This document shows positions 36,303-47,163 of a stretch of DNA of 52,009 nucleotides, in pieces. The stretch is taken from contig CALKND010000011.1 of NCBI GenBank assembly GCA_938092065.1, positions 1 to 52,009 of the forward strand, read 5' to 3'. A program made the translations under genes and the position numbers. The notes under the pieces were generated by a model. The model searched no databases and was not told the DNA's origin. It was given only the letters and a program-made list of their open reading frames with translations. The stretch's first letter is position 1; each line of letters opens with the position of its first letter. This DNA is from an uncultured Rhodospirillales bacterium (GTDB lineage Bacteria; Pseudomonadota; Alphaproteobacteria; Rhodospirillales; JABHCV01).

Positions 36303-37092
36303 AGAACAGTTGCTATCAGTTTGCAGTGACGTGGTTTATAGACATGATCGTGAACGTATGATGTGTCTATCGTTAGCTCCTCTTGAGAAACGTGAGCCCT
36401 TGTTAACATTGCTAGCGTTTAATTATGAAGTTTCCATCATTCCAGAACTGGTCAGTGAAACCCTGCTTGGTGAAATGCGTTTGCAATGGTGGCGCGACAC
36501 CATCGTTGCCATCTATGCAGGAATAGAACCAAATCATCCGGTTGCACTTGGATTAGCCTGGGCCATTAAAAAATGTGAACTTTCTAAAAACTTGTTCGAA
36601 GAATACTTGGCAGTGCGCAGCTTCGATTTGCTAAAAACTCCTCCAGCTACGCTTGCCGAACTTGAGAATTATGCTAGAGGAACTGCTGGAGCCTTGCATG
36701 AGTTGATGGCTGAGGTTTTGCTAGTCAAACCAAACCTAAAAATTCGCTTTGCTGCACGCAACGCAGGCACTGCCTGGGCACTTTCAGGACTGATTATGGC
36801 TATTCCATTTCATGCATCACAGGGGCGTAGCTATTTGCCGGCTGATTTAAGTGAAGATGTTAGGGTTGTTGCCGTCGCTGAGGCAGCAGAGCGTTACGTA
36901 CAGGAAGCGCGTAGGGCCCATTTGCATGTGCCCAATTCTCTTATGCCTGTCATGCTTCCCATTGCCTTGGTGGAGAATACTTTACGAAAGTTGGCCCGCT
37001 ATAACTTTGATACCGGAGACGCTCGCGTACAGCGACTGGGTATTGGCAGGTTGTTCGGTTTTTACTGGAAAGTGATCCGAAAGCGCTATTAG
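36295..37092 (+). CDS. Squalene/phytoene synthase-family protein (NDUFAF6-like)
   Basis: The 265-residue product shows CSDVVYRHDRERMMCLSLAPLEKREPLLTLLAFNYEVS, EMRLQWWRDTIVAIYAG and ELENYARGTAGALHELM. It matches the short alphaproteobacterial branch related to the complex I assembly factor NDUFAF6. The aspartate-rich motif DXXXD expected of an active prenyl-condensing enzyme is not visible, so a catalytic role is doubtful. No carotenoid genes are nearby. Its stop overlaps the convergent ankyrin gene by 4 nt. Confidence 0.8.
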   Translation: MNKEQLLSVCSDVVYRHDRERMMCLSLAPLEKREPLLTLLAFNYEVSIIPELVSETLLGEMRLQWWRDTIVAIYAGIEPNHPVALGLAWAIKKCELSKNLFEEYLAVRSFDLLKTPPATLAELENYARGTAGALHELMAEVLLVKPNLKIRFAARNAGTAWALSGLIMAIPFHASQGRSYLPADLSEDVRVVAVAEAAERYVQEARRAHLHVPNSLMPVMLPIALVENTLRKLARYNFDTGDARVQRLGIGRLFGFYWKVIRKRY

Positions 37093-38456
37093 CGCTGTTT
37101 ATCTTCAGCTCTTAGAAGCATCAATTCAACCAAGGATACATGCGGGAATACAGATTGTGACTTCTCATTATATAGATACACTGCTCCACGTTTAGTATCA
37201 GGAAAGTCTCCGCGGTTATCATCGTACATGCGAACTTCTAAGGTGGTAAGTAAATCTGTTTCTGGAGTGATGCTTTGCCAGGTCGCCGTAGGGTTTATCC
37301 GTCGCTTTTCAGCTAGGGGGGCAATCGAGCGTTCTAATTTTTTAGTTGGCGCCCCAAAAAGTTGAGTAAAGTAGTTAATGATTGAGGTATAGGACTTGGA
37401 AGGGAACAAAGTGTGAAAGTATGTTGCCACACCTTCATCGTATCTTACAATGGTGTGTGTGTCTTTAGACAGGATACTATCGGTTAGAAAAAATGTGCGG
37501 ATGCTTTCTGGCCAATTCAGATTTTCTATGCAAAAAATTAAAGAGCCAAGTTTTTTGTTTATGCAAGACTGATAAAACTTAAGTTTAGGGGTCTGTGGTG
37601 GTGGTGCTTTATTTAACGCTGTCATTCTACCAATCTTTAAGATAACGCCCTTTAGCCTTTTTTTAGTATGCTTTTGCTCTGACTTTTTTGAGGGTCTCTT
37701 TGGCATGATTTGAGCCTGCTGTCTCTCCTTCTTCCTCCAGTTAGCACTTTTTTTTATGACCGTGGATTTTTTTTGTTTGTCAGCCTTTATGTCTTTATTT
37801 GATGAAAAAATAGACATTGCATTAGCACCACTCCCCCCAATAATCTGAGATCTTTTAGGCGGACTGGCAGCGCCGGGTTCTTCTGAACCAATTTGCGGAA
37901 AATTACGGGCAATTTGCTTCAGGGCAGACTTACTATGTGTAACTCCACTGGAGGGGTTAGCAACTTTCATGTTGGACCGTGCATCAGAAGTGACAACTGT
38001 GGCAGACCATGGACCAGAATCTGGTGGGGGTGAGTAAACTTCCGCCACTACACTAAGTTCATTGGGAACTGGTGGAGATGGTTCTGCCGGGGCGGCGGCT
38101 TTTGTTGGGTTGCTGAAGAAAGTAGAATCCGTAGGCGTAGGTGTAGAGTTCAGTTTACCTTTTGGGGTCTGTGTTTCAGTAATTTTTAACAAATAATGAA
38201 TGATTTTTATGTGGCCTTTGTCCACAGCGAGATCTATGGGGGTTATGCCCCAAGCGTTTGCCACCTTGTAATTAGCACCATTGGCAATACTAATTTGAAC
38301 TTGGGCTAAGTCTCCATTGTTTATTGCTTTGAATAATTCTTTTGTGATCGGGGATAATTCCTCGCCTGTTACCTGTCCATTTGGTGACAGGCACAGAACG
38401 ACTACAGCCATGGAAACCTGTGCTAATCGCAATGCTCTTGAAAAAAAAAGATTCAT
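37089..38456 (-). CDS. Secreted ankyrin-repeat protein with Pro/Ser/Lys-rich linker
   Basis: The 455-residue product has a signal peptide (MNLFFSRALRLAQVSMAVVVLCLS), about two ankyrin repeats (residues 35-92: LFKAINNGDLAQVQISIANGA, GITPIDLAVDKGHIKIIHYLL), a long low-complexity linker first Pro/Ser-rich then strongly basic, and a C-terminal domain of about 150 residues (FYQSCINKKLGSLIFCIENLNWPESIRTFF) with two Cys. The C-terminal domain is not recognised. Probably periplasmic; function unknown. Confidence 0.75.
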   Translation of the reverse strand: MNLFFSRALRLAQVSMAVVVLCLSPNGQVTGEELSPITKELFKAINNGDLAQVQISIANGANYKVANAWGITPIDLAVDKGHIKIIHYLLKITETQTPKGKLNSTPTPTDSTFFSNPTKAAAPAEPSPPVPNELSVVAEVYSPPPDSGPWSATVVTSDARSNMKVANPSSGVTHSKSALKQIARNFPQIGSEEPGAASPPKRSQIIGGSGANAMSIFSSNKDIKADKQKKSTVIKKSANWRKKERQQAQIMPKRPSKKSEQKHTKKRLKGVILKIGRMTALNKAPPPQTPKLKFYQSCINKKLGSLIFCIENLNWPESIRTFFLTDSILSKDTHTIVRYDEGVATYFHTLFPSKSYTSIINYFTQLFGAPTKKLERSIAPLAEKRRINPTATWQSITPETDLLTTLEVRMYDDNRGDFPDTKRGAVYLYNEKSQSVFPHVSLVELMLLRAEDKQR

Positions 38457-38547
38457 GGAAATAACGGTAGTCCTGAGCTACTTTCTTTTATCATGGAAAC
38501 ATCATATCAAATCTAATTCAGATAATTATTATTTATAGGAAATTCCA

Positions 38548-39558
38548 ATGGAATATACCAGACTAGGCAGTAGTGGTTTAAATGTTTCGAAGATCTGCCT
38601 TGGCACCATGATGTTCGGTGACCAGACCAGTGCAGTTGTATCAGCTAAGATTGTGGCTTCGGCTAGGGATGCTGGGGTTAATTTTATCGATACCGCCGAT
38701 ATGTATTCTATGGGTGAGTCTGAGCGTATTACTGGAAAAACAATTCGCCGGGACAGACATGACTGGGTGCTTGCAACAAAAGTTGGTAGTCCCATGGGTA
38801 CAGGCATATTGCAACGTGGTATAAGCCGCAAGTGGATCATGAAGGCTTGTGACGATAGTTTGGGTCGTCTAGGGACGGACCATATTGACCTTTATTACCT
38901 GCATGCAGATGATCCTGATATGCCTGCAGAAGAACCTGTGCGCGCCATGGCTGATTTGATTCAGGCTGGAAAAATTTGTCATTGGGGTGTATCAAATTTA
39001 AAAGGCTGGCGCATTGCCCAGATGGCTGGACTTTGTGACAATTTGTCTGTGCCAAGGCCTACAGTGTGCCAACCCTATTATAACGCCATGAACCGTATGC
39101 CTGAGGTGGATATTCTTCCTGCATGCAAGGCATTTAATATTGGTGTGGTGCCGTTTAGCCCTCTCGCCCGTGGCGTACTGACCGGAAAATATGTTCCTAA
39201 TGCAAAGCCCGAAAAAGGATCCCGTGCGGGGCGTGGGGACCAACGTATGTTAAATTCTGAATGGCGTAAGGAGTCCCTCATCATAGCGCAAAAAATTAAA
39301 AAACATGCTGCAAAGAAGGGCATGACACCTGTCGATTTCGCCGTCAACTGGGTCCTCAATAACCGTCTCGTTACTTCGGTCATCGCCGGTCCTAGAACCC
39401 TTGCTCAGTGGAAGTCCTACTTAAATGCTTTAAAACATGAATTTTCTGCTGAAGACGAGGCATTCATTGATACATTGGTTGCTGCTGGACATCCCTCAAC
39501 GCCCGGATACAACGACCCCAAGCATCCAGTTATTGGCAGGGAGGCCTTGACATCATAG
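38548..39558 (+). CDS. Aldo/keto reductase
   Basis: The 336-residue NADPH-dependent TIM-barrel enzyme has MEYTRLGSSGLNVSKICLGTMMFG, the catalytic Asp/Tyr region FIDTADMYSMGESE, the Lys in WVLATKVG and the His in DLYYLHADDPD. The C-terminal cofactor segment (SVIAGPRTLAQW) is intact. Substrate unknown. It is divergent from the ankyrin gene. Confidence 0.93.
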   Translation: MEYTRLGSSGLNVSKICLGTMMFGDQTSAVVSAKIVASARDAGVNFIDTADMYSMGESERITGKTIRRDRHDWVLATKVGSPMGTGILQRGISRKWIMKACDDSLGRLGTDHIDLYYLHADDPDMPAEEPVRAMADLIQAGKICHWGVSNLKGWRIAQMAGLCDNLSVPRPTVCQPYYNAMNRMPEVDILPACKAFNIGVVPFSPLARGVLTGKYVPNAKPEKGSRAGRGDQRMLNSEWRKESLIIAQKIKKHAAKKGMTPVDFAVNWVLNNRLVTSVIAGPRTLAQWKSYLNALKHEFSAEDEAFIDTLVAAGHPSTPGYNDPKHPVIGREALTS

Positions 39559-39782
39559 TGTGTCCGCCGTAATTAAATAGGCTTTAAAAGGGTTAGTGTT
39601 GGTGATTCATTTAACTAAATTATACCAACGACGACGACAAGTATTTCCCTGTGTTGTTGCTGGTTAAGTGTGTCCCAAATCCCTCGTTTCCCAATAAGCT
39701 GATTTCGGTAAAACAACGACAGTGAAACATGTGGACATGTGGATGCCATATTTTGTTGTTTGTTTATGTGGAGATCTTTGTA

Positions 39783-40325
39783 ATGTTTATTATTTTACCA
39801 GAGCGTTCAAAAGACAGGGAATTTATAGAAACCCTTCTTGATGATGTTTTTGGAGCCAATCGTCAGCATAAAGCCTCTTATGCCTATAGAGATAAAAACC
39901 CTCCCGTACAGGGCCTTTCTCTCACAGCACATTGCAATGAAAGATTGGTTGGGACTATCCGTTTCTGGCCCATATTCCTTGGTCCTAGAAAGACACCCGC
40001 CCTATTACTTGGACCGCTTGGTGTAGCTTCAGATATGCAAAACTTTGGCATTGGCCGGAGCTTGATTTCACAGGGTCATATGATGGCTGCGGAAATGGGA
40101 TATAAGCTGGTGTTGCTAGTTGGGGAGGAAGCTTACTATGGTCGTTTTGGATACGTGTCTGCCAGTTCGCACGGGTTATCAATGGAAGGCGAAAACCCAA
40201 CCCGGCTTATGGTTTGCGAACTGGGCAAAGGTACTTTGAAAGAAGCTTCGGGAAATGTGCAAGCTGGAGATTGCCCTCGAATAGGGGTCAAAGGGTCAGG
40301 GTTTGCGTATCAAGCCAATTGTTGA
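39783..40325 (+). CDS. GNAT-family N-acetyltransferase
   Basis: From the ATG at 39783 the product is 180 residues. It has the GNAT core [37 protein letters not shown] (acetyl-CoA loop) and [18 protein letters not shown], matching the YhbS-like branch. The frame extends to 39729 but without homology. Its last 38 nt overlap the 3' end of trmFO on the other strand. Confidence 0.88.
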   Translation: MFIILPERSKDREFIETLLDDVFGANRQHKASYAYRDKNPPVQGLSLTAHCNERLVGTIRFWPIFLGPRKTPALLLGPLGVASDMQNFGIGRSLISQGHMMAAEMGYKLVLLVGEEAYYGRFGYVSASSHGLSMEGENPTRLMVCELGKGTLKEASGNVQAGDCPRIGVKGSGFAYQANC

Positions 40326-41664
40326 AATCACACCGGGCGCGATTGCTCATAGCCTGTTTGCGATCCTTGCCCTTTAATCGTTTGCCTTTTTGGTTCAAAG
40401 CTTCAGGGCCATCTATAGGCGGGAACAGACCAAAGTTAACGTTCATGGGCTGGAAGTTTTTTTCATCTGCACCGCCGGTGATGTGGCTACACAAAGCCCC
40501 AATTGACGTTGTGTCTGGAGGCAAGGACGGAGAGCCGCCAAGACGTTCGGCTGCAACAAAACGCCCTGCCAATAACCCGACGGCGGTGCTTTCTACATAT
40601 CCCTCACATCCAGTGATCTGGCCTGCAAAGCGTATGCGCGGCTGAGATTTCAGGGCTAGTGTTTCGTTGAGCAATTTGGGCGAGTTCAGGAAGGTATTAC
40701 GATGTAGGCCGCCAAGGCGTGCAAATTCGGCATTTTCCAGTCCGGGAATGGTTCTAAAAACTCGCACCTGTTCGCTGTAAGTTAGCTTGGTTTGAAAGCC
40801 GACCATGTTCCATAAAGTGCCATGGGCGTTATCTTGACGCAACTGAATGATGCCACGGGGCTTGACAGTTGGATTGTTGGGGTTGGTTAGTCCAACGGGT
40901 TTCATGGGCCCAAATGCTAGGGTCTGTCTACCTCGTTCAGCCATTACCTCGATTGGCAGGCAGCTCTCGAAGTAAGGCGTATTTTCCCATTCCTTGAATT
41001 CAGTTTTTTTGCCATCAAGCAATGCGTCTATAAAAGTTTCATACTGTTCATTGTTCAATGGGCAGTTGATATAGTCTGACCCACTACCCTTATCGTAGCG
41101 TGATTGAAACCATGCCTTATCAAAATCAATGGAGTCTTTGTGAACGATTGGGGCAATGGCATCGAAAAAGAAGAGAGCATTTTTGCCCGTTAGCCCGCAT
41201 ATTGTCTTAGCTAGTGGTTCCGACGTTAACGGTCCACTGGCAATGATTACATTGTTCCATTCTTCTGGAATTGGTCCGTCGACCTCTTCGCGTTGAATTT
41301 CTATCAGAGGTTCGGCTTCAATGGCTGACTGTACCGCCGCAGAAAATGCTTCGCGGTCGACTGCGAGTGCACCACCGGCAGGGACTTTGTTGGCGTCAGC
41401 GGCTTGCATTATAAGTGAACCCAAACAGCGCATTTCCTGATGCAAGAGGCCGACTGCATTGAAATCAGCATCATCAGATCGAAAAGAGTTGGAGCAAACT
41501 AGTTCTGCCAAGCTATCACTGACATGGGCGTTGGTTTTACGATACGGGCGCATTTCGTGCAGGACAACAGGAATACCATTTTGGGCTAGCTGCCAAGCAG
41601 CTTCGCTTCCAGCAAGTCCACCACCAATAACATGAACAGGTTGTAAATTTGTTATATTCATCAT
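40288..41664 (-). CDS. trmFO: Methylenetetrahydrofolate-tRNA-(uracil-5-)-methyltransferase TrmFO
   Basis: The 458-residue FAD enzyme methylates U54 of tRNA using methylenetetrahydrofolate. It has the dinucleotide motif [35 protein letters not shown] and the C-terminal [18 protein letters not shown]. The family is shared by Alphaproteobacteria and Firmicutes. The ATG is preceded by the ABC permease stop on the same strand side; convergent overlap with the GNAT gene is 38 nt. Confidence 0.96.
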   Translation of the reverse strand: MMNITNLQPVHVIGGGLAGSEAAWQLAQNGIPVVLHEMRPYRKTNAHVSDSLAELVCSNSFRSDDADFNAVGLLHQEMRCLGSLIMQAADANKVPAGGALAVDREAFSAAVQSAIEAEPLIEIQREEVDGPIPEEWNNVIIASGPLTSEPLAKTICGLTGKNALFFFDAIAPIVHKDSIDFDKAWFQSRYDKGSGSDYINCPLNNEQYETFIDALLDGKKTEFKEWENTPYFESCLPIEVMAERGRQTLAFGPMKPVGLTNPNNPTVKPRGIIQLRQDNAHGTLWNMVGFQTKLTYSEQVRVFRTIPGLENAEFARLGGLHRNTFLNSPKLLNETLALKSQPRIRFAGQITGCEGYVESTAVGLLAGRFVAAERLGGSPSLPPDTTSIGALCSHITGGADEKNFQPMNVNFGLFPPIDGPEALNQKGKRLKGKDRKQAMSNRARCDFNNWLDTQTLTL

Positions 41665-41675
41665 GTTGGCCCAAC

Positions 41676-42437
41676 TTACTGCTTGACTTGATAACCGGTT
41701 TTAAAAATCCACCACACAGTGGCTAGGCAGAGACCTAAAAAAATCATAATCATGGATAAGCTCAAGGTGATGCTTACATCTGAGATTTCATAGAAACTCC
41801 AGCGAAAGCCGCTAATCAGGTAGAGCACTGGGTTGAACAAATTGATCTTCTGCCATAGTGGCGGTAGCATACTAATGGAATAGAAACTGCCTCCCAAAAA
41901 CACCAAAGGCGTGACTATTAAAAGTGGAATGATTTGAAGTTTTTCAAAATTATCCGCCCAGATGCCAATGATAAACCCAAATAGGCTGAATGTCAGCGCA
42001 GTCAGCACCAAAAACAGCATCATCCAATAGGGATGAGCGATCCGGATTGGCACGAAAAGCTCCGCTGTTGCTAAAATAATTAGGCCTAATAATATGGACT
42101 TTGTCGCCGATGCCCCCACATACCCCATTATAATTTCTATGAAGGAAACTGGAGCTGACAAAAGCTCATAAATTGTGCCAGTGAATTTTGGAAAATAAAT
42201 CCCAAATGAGGCATTGGCGAGGCTTTGAGTTATCAAAGAGAGCATAATGAGTCCGGGCACAATAAATGAACCATAGCTGATACCCTCAATTTCTGAGATT
42301 CTTGAGCCAATAGCAGATCCAAAAACAACGAAGTACAAGGACGTTGATATCACTGGCGAGACGACACTTTGAAATAGTGTCCTCATGGTACGGGACATCT
42401 CAAACTTATAAATAGCCTTGATTGCGTATAAATTCAT
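41676..42437 (-). CDS. ABC-2 type exporter permease
   Basis: The 253-residue product has six hydrophobic segments and the ABC-2 pattern ([31 protein letters not shown], then [31 protein letters not shown]), as in YadH/NodJ-type permeases. It overlaps the ATPase gene by 4 nt, so the two form one exporter. The substrate is unknown. Confidence 0.9.
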   Translation of the reverse strand: MNLYAIKAIYKFEMSRTMRTLFQSVVSPVISTSLYFVVFGSAIGSRISEIEGISYGSFIVPGLIMLSLITQSLANASFGIYFPKFTGTIYELLSAPVSFIEIIMGYVGASATKSILLGLIILATAELFVPIRIAHPYWMMLFLVLTALTFSLFGFIIGIWADNFEKLQIIPLLIVTPLVFLGGSFYSISMLPPLWQKINLFNPVLYLISGFRWSFYEISDVSITLSLSMIMIFLGLCLATVWWIFKTGYQVKQ

Positions 42438-43360
42438 TGTTCGTCTTTTACCAATGCAACGAAAATATCCTCAAGTGAGCTTTGCGTCGTGCTCAGGTCC
42501 TTGAATTTAATGCTTGCGTCATGAAGTTCCCCAAGCAAGGTTGTTATGCCTGTGCGCTCGGCCTGTGTATCATAAGTGTAGATAAGTTGAGAACCTTCAC
42601 GAGCAAGCTCTAAATTGAAAGGGGATAAATGTTTTGGGATTGCCTCAAGCTTTTTAAAAAGTTCAAGTGTTAATTGCTTTTTACCTAGCTTTCGCATCAA
42701 CTCAGTTTTTTCCTCAACAACAACGATTTCACCCTTATTGATCACACCCACCCGATCGGCGATTTCCTCTGCTTCTTCAATGTAGTGGGTGGTCAGGATA
42801 ATTGTTACACCAGATTTACGAAGGTCACCGACCAGCTGCCACATGTCTTGACGAAGCTTGACATCGACGCCAGCTGTTGGCTCATCAAGAAATAAAATTT
42901 TAGGCTCGTGTGATAATGCCTTGGCAATCAGCAACCGACGCTTCATGCCACCGGATAACTCCATTACTTTATTATCTTTTTTATCCCATAAGGATAGTTC
43001 TTTCAGGACTTTTTCAATATGAGCGGGGTTGGATGGTTTGCCAAACAGGCCACGGCTAAAAGTAACGGTGTTCCATATGCTCTCAAAAGAATCTGTGGTT
43101 AGCTCCTGGGGCACAAGACCAATTTTTGAACGGGTAATGCGAAAGTCTTTGATAATGTTGTATCCATCAACGTAAACGCTACCCGCGCTGGGCGTAATAA
43201 TACCGCAGATGATGCTAATCAGGGTCGTTTTGCCAGCACCATTGGGACCTAGAAGGGCAAGAATTTCACCATCGCGAATATTCAGGTTGATGTCTTTCAA
43301 CGCCTGAAAGCCCCCGGTGTATGTTTTTGACAGTTCGTTTATGGAAATTAGATTACGCAT
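42434..43360 (-). CDS. ABC exporter ATP-binding protein
   Basis: The 308-residue product has Walker [10 protein letters not shown], the Q-loop [11 protein letters not shown], signature [19 protein letters not shown], Walker [13 protein letters not shown] and the His switch [10 protein letters not shown]. It resembles YadG. A C-terminal domain of about 90 residues follows the ATPase core. It is the first gene of the exporter pair and lies 39 nt downstream of uvrA on the same strand. Confidence 0.93.
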   Translation of the reverse strand: MRNLISINELSKTYTGGFQALKDINLNIRDGEILALLGPNGAGKTTLISIICGIITPSAGSVYVDGYNIIKDFRITRSKIGLVPQELTTDSFESIWNTVTFSRGLFGKPSNPAHIEKVLKELSLWDKKDNKVMELSGGMKRRLLIAKALSHEPKILFLDEPTAGVDVKLRQDMWQLVGDLRKSGVTIILTTHYIEEAEEIADRVGVINKGEIVVVEEKTELMRKLGKKQLTLELFKKLEAIPKHLSPFNLELAREGSQLIYTYDTQAERTGITTLLGELHDASIKFKDLSTTQSSLEDIFVALVKDEQ

Positions 43361-43399
43361 GGGGGACCATAACTGTTTTAGATTTGGTGAACATTGGTT

Positions 43400-46246
43400 T
43401 TAGGCCTGCTTTTTTATTCTTGCCTTATTCAAATATGGCATCAAGTATTGTCCGGTATAGCTTTCCTTGACCTTTGCAACGGTTTCGGGTGTTCCAGTAG
43501 CTACAATTTTACCACCCTTAGTGCCGCCGCCGGGCCCAAGGTCAATGACCCAGTCAGCAGTTTTTATGACTTCAAGGTTATGTTCAATAACAATTACTGT
43601 ATTGCCGGTATCAACGAGTGTATGCAAGACTTCCAGTAACTTTTCGACGTCGGCGAAGTGAAGACCAGTGGTTGGTTCGTCGAGTATATAAAGAGTTTTG
43701 CCTGTGGCCCTTTTTGATAATTCCTTAGATAGTTTAACACGCTGCGCCTCACCTCCTGATAGGGTCGTCGCTTGTTGTCCTAGATGAATGTATCCCAGGC
43801 CAACCTTTTGTAGAGTTAGCATCTTATCGCGAATGGATGGCACTGCTTTGAAAAAAATGGCCCCTTCATCAATAGTCATGTCAAGTACGTCGGCGATTGA
43901 CTTATCGCGGAAACGGATTTCCAATGTCTCACGATTATAGCGCTTGCCGTGACATATGTCACACTGGACATAAACATCAGGTAAAAAATGCATCTCTATT
44001 TTGATTACACCATCACCCTGGCAGGCCTCGCATCGCCCTCCTTTTACGTTGAAGGAAAAACGGCCCGGTTTATAGCCGCGAGTTTTGGCTTCTGGCAGGG
44101 CAGCAAACCAGTCGCGAATAGGTGAGAATGCCCCCGTATAAGTTGCGGGGTTGGAGCGTGGTGTGCGGCCTATGGGTGATTGGTCAATATCAATTATCTT
44201 GTCAATTAACTCTATGCCCTCGATTTTTTTGTGTTCACCGGCATGAGTGCGGGCCTTGTGCAGGCGACGGGCTAAAGCCCTATAAAGGGTCTCGATCACC
44301 AGCGTTGATTTACCGCCTCCAGAAACTCCGGTAACGCAGGTAAAGGTACCAAGTGGGAAATCGACGTTGACATTGTCCAGATTATTTGCTGTTGCTCCCT
44401 TGACGGCGAGCTTACGGTCTTTTTTAGCAATTCGGCGCTTGACAGGGATGGGGATCTGTTTGAGCCCCATTATGTACTGACCGGTAAGACTCGCCGGGTT
44501 GGACAAAACTTGGTCTGGTGTGCCCACGGCAATAGTCTTGCCGCCGTGGATACCAGCACCGGGGCCCATATCAATCAGATAATCAGCGCTAACGATCGCA
44601 TCCTCATCATGCTCCACAACGATTACCGTGTTGCCGATGTCCCTGAGGTGTTTCAGGGTTTCAAGTAGGCGTTCGTTGTCGCGCTGATGCAGGCCAATGG
44701 ATGGCTCATCAAGAACATAAAGCACGCCTGTGAGGCCAGAACCAATTTGCGAGGCCAAGCGGATGCGTTGGCTCTCGCCTCCTGAAAGGGTGCTAGAATT
44801 TCGGGACATGGTCAGGTATTCCAGCCCGACATTGACCAAAAAGCTAAGCCTCTCATTGATTTCACGAAGTACACGCTCGGCTATTTGCTGTTGTTTCTTG
44901 TTCAGCTTTTTGTGCAGGCCTTTAAACCACTTTGCCGCTTCGTCTATAGACATGTCTGCGACTTCACTAATTTGTAGCTTAGCGATTTTAACGGCCAGAG
45001 CTTCAGGCTTCAAGCGATGGCCTTGGCAGGTATCACAAGTGGTGATGGTCTGGTATCGGCCAAGTTCGTCGCGAACCCATGATGAATCAGTCTCGCGCCA
45101 GCGCCGTTCCATGTTGGGGATAACCCCCTCAAAGGCTTTGGTCACGTCATAGGATTTGTGGCCATCATGATAGCTCATTGTTACTTCTTCATTTTCGCTA
45201 CCATAAAGCAGTAATTCGACGTTATTTTTTTTTAGCTCGTTGAGGGGTGTGGATAGCTTGAAGTCAAAGTGAATTGATAGGCTTTCAAGAGTTTGCCGAT
45301 AGTATTGCGAATTTGAGTTGGCCCATGGAGCTATTGCGCCTTCGGCAAGGGACAGGCGATCGTCGGGGATAACAAGTTCTGGATCGAAATACATTTCTGT
45401 ACCCAACCCGTCACATGCAGGACAAGCCCCGAAGGGGTTGTTGAACGAAAATAGACGCGGCTCGATCTCATCGATTGTGAAGCCCGACACAGGGCAGGCG
45501 AACTTGGCGGAAAACGTAGTGCGTTCTCCGCTCTCAGCATTTTCGGCAAAAGCTAGGCCATCAGCAATTCCTAGTGCAGTTTCAAAACTGTCGGCAAGGC
45601 GGGATTCCAAATCCGGGCGTACGACAATACGATCAACCACAACCTCAATGTCGTGTTTAACCTTTTTGTTTAACGATGGCACTTCATCTACTTCATAAAA
45701 TTCACCATCGACCTTGACCCTCTGGAACCCACGCTTGGCCAGGTCAAGCATTTCACGTTTGTATTCACCCTTTCGGCCACGAGCTATGGGGGCTAGCAAG
45801 TGCAATCGTGTGCCTTCTTTCATAGCCATGACCTTGTCGACCATCTGGCTTACCGTCTGGCTTACGATGGGCCTGCCTGTGGCTGGTGAGTGAGGTATCC
45901 CTGTGCGGGCAAACAGAAGACGCATATAATCATAAATTTCAGTCACAGTGCCGACTGTTGAGCGCGGGTTACGGGAAGTAGTTTTCTGTTCAATGGAAAT
46001 AGCTGGACTTAGTCCCTCTATATGATCCACATCAGGCTTTTGCATCAATTCTAGGAACTGGCGTGCGTAGGCAGAGAGACTTTCAACATAACGTCTCTGT
46101 CCTTCTGCATAAATTGTGTCGAAGGCCAATGATGACTTGCCGGACCCAGACAGGCCAGTTATGACAGTTAGTTTATTGCGTGGGATATCTACGTCAACAT
46201 TTTGCAGATTGTGCTCGCGAGCACCGCGAACGGAAATTTTATCCAT
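43400..46246 (-). CDS. uvrA: UvrABC excinuclease subunit A
   Basis: The 948-residue product has both ABC modules ([26 protein letters not shown] near the N-terminus; [20 protein letters not shown] later), signatures [16 protein letters not shown] and [16 protein letters not shown], and zinc-finger Cys pairs including CEACQGDG and [10 protein letters not shown]. UvrA recognises bulky DNA lesions with UvrB. It is divergent from ssb, and its promoter carries a LexA-like box. Confidence 0.98.
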   Translation of the reverse strand: MDKISVRGAREHNLQNVDVDIPRNKLTVITGLSGSGKSSLAFDTIYAEGQRRYVESLSAYARQFLELMQKPDVDHIEGLSPAISIEQKTTSRNPRSTVGTVTEIYDYMRLLFARTGIPHSPATGRPIVSQTVSQMVDKVMAMKEGTRLHLLAPIARGRKGEYKREMLDLAKRGFQRVKVDGEFYEVDEVPSLNKKVKHDIEVVVDRIVVRPDLESRLADSFETALGIADGLAFAENAESGERTTFSAKFACPVSGFTIDEIEPRLFSFNNPFGACPACDGLGTEMYFDPELVIPDDRLSLAEGAIAPWANSNSQYYRQTLESLSIHFDFKLSTPLNELKKNNVELLLYGSENEEVTMSYHDGHKSYDVTKAFEGVIPNMERRWRETDSSWVRDELGRYQTITTCDTCQGHRLKPEALAVKIAKLQISEVADMSIDEAAKWFKGLHKKLNKKQQQIAERVLREINERLSFLVNVGLEYLTMSRNSSTLSGGESQRIRLASQIGSGLTGVLYVLDEPSIGLHQRDNERLLETLKHLRDIGNTVIVVEHDEDAIVSADYLIDMGPGAGIHGGKTIAVGTPDQVLSNPASLTGQYIMGLKQIPIPVKRRIAKKDRKLAVKGATANNLDNVNVDFPLGTFTCVTGVSGGGKSTLVIETLYRALARRLHKARTHAGEHKKIEGIELIDKIIDIDQSPIGRTPRSNPATYTGAFSPIRDWFAALPEAKTRGYKPGRFSFNVKGGRCEACQGDGVIKIEMHFLPDVYVQCDICHGKRYNRETLEIRFRDKSIADVLDMTIDEGAIFFKAVPSIRDKMLTLQKVGLGYIHLGQQATTLSGGEAQRVKLSKELSKRATGKTLYILDEPTTGLHFADVEKLLEVLHTLVDTGNTVIVIEHNLEVIKTADWVIDLGPGGGTKGGKIVATGTPETVAKVKESYTGQYLMPYLNKARIKKQA

Positions 46247-46346
46247 GATTGCCTAATTCAGTCTGATCAAGTGAACAAAAAAAGTCAGCTTTAATGATGT
46301 TCTTGTGCTGCGTAAAGGGACTAAGCAGAAGAATCTGAAATACATT

Positions 46347-46375
46347 TTTATATTCTTGTTTTGTTCTTTATTCAA
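46347..46375 (-). promoter_or_regulatory. uvrA promoter with near-consensus LexA box
   Basis: On the minus strand TTGAAT (46375-46370) and TATAAA (46352-46347) are exactly 17 nt apart. Inside the spacer lies GAAC-AAAACAA-GAAT (46366-46352), one base off the GAAC-N7-GAAC form of the alphaproteobacterial SOS box. The leader before uvrA would be about 95 nt. Confidence 0.55.
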
Positions 46376-46514
46376 ATTTAAAAAGCAGGAATGATTGCGC
46401 CAATAGACTTCTTGCGTAGCTTGTGGATAAAAGCCCTGTGGCAGGGAGTTGGACAAGGGTGGTAAAGTCTAAAAAGGATTCGTGTCGCACTTTTTAGTTT
46501 TGGGGGAATTTCCT

Positions 46515-47000
46515 ATGGCAGGCAGTATTAACAAGGTCATTTTAATTGGCAATTTGGGTCGTGATCCGGAAGTGCGTTTATCTCAGGATGGCAAGAAAAT
46601 CGTCAATTTTTCCATAGCCACGTCAGAATCATGGAAAGATAAAACTTCGGGTGAACGGCGCGAAAAGACTGAATGGCATCGTATCGTTATTTTCTCCGAT
46701 GGCTTGGCTGGTATTGCGGAACGTTTTCTGAAGAAAGGCTCTAAGGTCTATTTAGAAGGTGCGCTTCAAACACGTAAATGGATGGGCAACGATGGCATAG
46801 AAAAGTATACTACTGAAGTTGTCCTTCAAGGCTTTAACAGCACGCTGACCATGCTTGACGGTCGCGGCGAAGGGGGTGGCGATTACACTTCAGATAGCCC
46901 TAGCTATGGCGGTGGCTTAGATAATAATGTCAACAGTTCAGATAATATCAGTAGTGGTAACGCGCCAATCGGCGATCTGGACGATGAAATCCCATTCTAG
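46515..47000 (+). CDS. ssb: Single-stranded DNA-binding protein
   Basis: The 161-residue product starts MAGSINKVILIGNLGRDPEVRLSQDG at the ATG at 46515 (GGGGGA about 8 nt upstream); a longer frame from 46482 is not conserved. The OB fold is followed by a Gly/Ser/Asn-rich linker and the DDEIPF tip that recruits partner proteins. The partner RarA is also encoded in this window. Confidence 0.98.
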   Translation: MAGSINKVILIGNLGRDPEVRLSQDGKKIVNFSIATSESWKDKTSGERREKTEWHRIVIFSDGLAGIAERFLKKGSKVYLEGALQTRKWMGNDGIEKYTTEVVLQGFNSTLTMLDGRGEGGGDYTSDSPSYGGGLDNNVNSSDNISSGNAPIGDLDDEIPF

Positions 47001-47163
47001 TAAATAGTGAAAATTATTTTTTTGTTTCCGGAGTTGTCGGCGGAAGAAGAAGAAAGTAGCAGACGGTCCTCATTTATAATGAAGTTTTTGAATCAAATCA
47101 TTCACGATAAAGATTTTAGAGCCGCTAACGCTTTCCTTATTGTTTAATTGGGCTTAAATATGA

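Noticed and set aside
36295-37092. Carotenoid or hopanoid biosynthesis gene
   Set aside because: The protein belongs to the short NDUFAF6-like branch, lacks a visible DXXXD motif, and has no terpenoid genes nearby.
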